Assembly: GCA_005884255.1 (NCBI GenBank)
Contig: VBDL01000266.1
Coordinates: 1-7,493, forward strand
Length of the DNA stretch: 7,493 nt
Direction of reading: 5' to 3'
Origin: Betaproteobacteria bacterium
Lineage (GTDB): Bacteria; Pseudomonadota; Gammaproteobacteria; Burkholderiales; Burkholderiaceae_C
Shown piece by piece: positions 6,211 through 7,493 of the stretch (position 1 is the first letter of the stretch; each line of letters starts with the position of its first letter). The notes beneath the pieces are model-generated. The model saw only the letters and a program-made list of their open reading frames with translations, did not search any database and was not told where the DNA came from. The position numbers were made by a program, and so were the translations under genes.

Positions 6211-6862
6211 TCATTTCGACGATGCTGTCGCGTCGCGCGCGCAACTCGGCCGGTGACGCCACCTCGCGCTTGAAGATCAGCGAGAACGTGTGTCGGTTCG
6301 CGACGTTGAAGAAGCACAGCGCCGAGATCGACATGTGCAGGTCGGTCGCATCGATGTCCTGCCGGAACACCTGGGCCTTGACGCCGCGATCGTAGACCTG
6401 CCGCACGGCGTCGATTGCCGTCGCGTTGAGCTGCTGGATCGTCTTGCTCTGCGCCAGGAACTCGCCGCGGTGGATGTTCTCGGTCATCACGAGACGGATG
6501 AAGTCCTCGTTGTCCTGGTGGTAGTCGAAGGTGAAGGCCACCAGCTTGCGCAGCGCGTCCTCGGGCGGCAGGTCCTCGAGGTTCAGCTGCGCTTCGATTT
6601 CGCGGATCCGCTGGTACGACTTCTCCAGCACGGCCAGGTACAAGCCCTCCTTGCCGCCGAAGTGGTAGTAGATCATTCGCTTGCTGGTGCGGGTGGCGGC
6701 TGCGATCTCGTCGATCCGCGCGCCGCTCAGCCCCTTGTCGGCGAACTCCGCCGTCGCCACGCGCAGGATGTCGGCCATCGACGCCTCCGCGTCGTAGGCG
6801 CGCTTCACGGTCTTGTCGGCCACTGCCGACTTGGATCCGGATGTGTGTACCAGTTCGTCCAT
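6188..6862 (-). CDS. TetR/AcrR-family transcriptional regulator
   Basis: A 224-residue one-component repressor-type regulator. After a polar N-terminal arm comes the TetR DNA-binding domain: ASMADILRVATAEFADKGLS (27-46) followed by the helix-turn-helix IDEIAAATRTSKRMIYYHFG (50-69) and the family's typical KEGLY (71-75). The rest is an alpha-helical ligand-binding and dimer domain, with FTFDYHQDNEDFIRLVMTEN (110-129) as in the TetR_C_29-like group. The start at 6862 has no clear ribosome site. A second ATG at codon 29 (6778) follows GGAGG by 5 bases and would give 196 residues that still contain the helix-turn-helix. The longer form is preferred because the RAYDAEAS arm is common in relatives. 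The gene is divergent from the MHS transporter and probably controls it, and perhaps itself, through the inverted repeat at 6932-6956. Whether it also controls the catabolic operon, which ends head-on with it, cannot be told. Confidence 0.92.
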   Translation of the reverse strand: MDELVHTSGSKSAVADKTVKRAYDAEASMADILRVATAEFADKGLSGARIDEIAAATRTSKRMIYYHFGGKEGLYLAVLEKSYQRIREIEAQLNLEDLPPEDALRKLVAFTFDYHQDNEDFIRLVMTENIHRGEFLAQSKTIQQLNATAIDAVRQVYDRGVKAQVFRQDIDATDLHMSISALCFFNVANRHTFSLIFKREVASPAELRARRDSIVEMIIRFVRK

Positions 6863-6993
6863 TAAACAAGCCTAACACGGGTGTGGCTCGGTGGATTCCG
6901 AGGAGATCAGGGTTTTCACCAATCAAAAGAAGCGAACTAGTTAGTACATTGTTCGCATCGGCACCCCTTCTCGAGGCCGAACCAGGAGACACC
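6863..6993. promoter_or_regulatory. Divergent promoter region between the TetR gene and the MHS transporter
   Basis: These 131 bases are AT-richer than the flanks, especially 6911-6953, and must carry the start signals of both divergent genes. I could not settle convincing -35/-10 pairs on either strand; TACATT at 6945-6950 is a weak -10 candidate for the transporter. Besides the main inverted repeat there is a small palindrome, ACAC-GG-GTGT, at 6875-6884 near the repressor start. The transporter's ribosome site is AGGAG at 6984-6988, 5 bases before its ATG. Confidence 0.7.
6932..6956. promoter_or_regulatory. Candidate TetR operator (inverted repeat GCGAAC-N13-GTTCGC)
   Basis: GCGAAC (6932-6937) and GTTCGC (6951-6956) are perfect 6-base inverted arms separated by 13 bases, 25 bases in all, with some further symmetry inside and the 8-base palindrome AACTAGTT (6935-6942) overlapping the left arm. 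The size and the place, in the AT-rich centre of the gap between a TetR gene and its divergent transporter and 37 bases before the transporter ATG, are typical for such an operator. Binding by this regulator is inferred, not shown. Confidence 0.5.
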
Positions 6994-7493
6994 ATGAACC
7001 CCGGATCCCCCGCCGCCGAACTGCAGCCGGCGACACGCGCTCCCAGAAAGGCCGCTCTCGCGAGCTGGATCGGCAGCGCCGTCGAGTACTACGACTTCTT
7101 CATCTACGGCACCGCCGCGGCGCTGGTGTTCGGCAAGATCTTCTTCCCGTCCTTCGACCCCAAGGTCGCGGCCGTCGCGGCCTTCGCGACCTTCGGCGTC
7201 GCCTACATCACGCGACCGATCGGCGCGTTCATCCTCGGCCACGTGGGCGACAAGTTCGGCCGCAAGAAGGTACTCACGTTCACCTTGCTGCTGATGGGCG
7301 TGTCGACCTTTCTCGTCGGCGCGCTGCCCACCTACGGGCAGGTCGGCATCGCCGCGCCGATCATGCTGGTCATCCTGCGCCTGCTGCAGGGCATCTCGGC
7401 GGCGGGCGAACAGGCCGGCGCCAACTCGATGACGCTGGAGCATGCGCCGGCGAACCGCCGTGCGTTCTTCACCAGCTTCACGCTGTCGGGCAC
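6994..7493 (+). CDS. MHS-family MFS transporter, N-terminal part (cut by window end)
   Basis: The first 166 residues of a major facilitator of the metabolite:H+ symporter family (relatives ShiA, KgtP, ProP); no stop occurs before the window ends. The short hydrophilic N-terminus is followed by SWIGSAVEYYDFFIYGTAAAL (25-45), the typical first transmembrane helix. A second helix leads to ITRPIGAFILGHVGDKFGRKK (72-92), with the conserved loop-2 motif GDKFGRKK. A third helix lies at LTFTLLLMGVSTFLVGALP and a fourth at IMLVILRLLQG, then SAAGEQAGANSM. The ATG is preceded by AGGAG at 6984-6988. Family members import organic acids, shikimate or betaines by proton symport. The substrate here is unknown; an aromatic acid or oxo acid would suit the neighbours, but that is inference. 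Divergent transcription from the TetR gene suggests local control. Confidence 0.92.
   Translation, partial: MNPGSPAAELQPATRAPRKAALASWIGSAVEYYDFFIYGTAAALVFGKIFFPSFDPKVAAVAAFATFGVAYITRPIGAFILGHVGDKFGRKKVLTFTLLLMGVSTFLVGALPTYGQVGIAAPIMLVILRLLQGISAAGEQAGANSMTLEHAPANRRAFFTSFTLSG

Noticed and set aside
6141..6995. A 284-codon - strand frame over the repressor and the divergent gap
   Set aside because: It is a different frame of the TetR gene with a Gly/Arg-rich composition and runs through the intergenic region. The 224-residue frame has the helix-turn-helix.
1..7493. CRISPR array, insertion sequence, tRNA/rRNA or riboswitch
   Set aside because: No repeat-spacer pattern, transposase, terminal repeats or structured RNA signature is visible; the window is almost fully occupied by metabolic genes.

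Overview
The window is GC-rich, tightly packed bacterial DNA. Codon use and the gene families suggest a betaproteobacterium of the order Burkholderiales (Leptothrix/Rubrivivax/Comamonadaceae-like). That placement is an inference from gene content and composition, not from a database match.

Layout. Positions 1-6107 on the + strand hold seven co-directional genes with gaps of at most 37 bases, so they look like one transcription unit. First come the 3' end of an ABC-transporter permease and its ATPase (COG4120/COG1101 type). Next is a Glu/Leu/Phe/Val-dehydrogenase-family amino-acid dehydrogenase, then 4-hydroxyphenylpyruvate dioxygenase (hpd, broken by a frameshift), then a single-domain VOC protein. 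Fumarylacetoacetase and a monomeric phenylalanine 4-monooxygenase (phhA) complete the run. Convergent with this unit, a TetR-family repressor lies on the - strand (6188-6862). A divergent MHS-family MFS transporter starts at 6994 and runs off the end. The 131-base gap between repressor and transporter holds an inverted repeat that is a good operator candidate.

How the genes fit together. The cluster reads as import and degradation of phenylalanine and tyrosine by the homogentisate route. PhhA makes tyrosine. The dehydrogenase may deaminate tyrosine to 4-hydroxyphenylpyruvate in place of an aminotransferase. HPPD makes homogentisate, and fumarylacetoacetase releases fumarate and acetoacetate. 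Homogentisate 1,2-dioxygenase (hmgA), maleylacetoacetate isomerase (maiA) and pterin dehydratase (phhB) are not visible here.

Main points to check. The hpd gene lacks about 44 bases around its second iron-ligand histidine and changes frame there, while everything on either side is well conserved. The VOC protein carries an extradiol-dioxygenase-like signature in a pathway whose ring-cleavage step is missing from the window. A well-formed ribosome-binding site and ATG at the end of phhA lead only into a 36-codon reading frame, which suggests that a downstream gene has been lost. I see no wholly novel system; the interest lies in these departures from a known pathway cluster.
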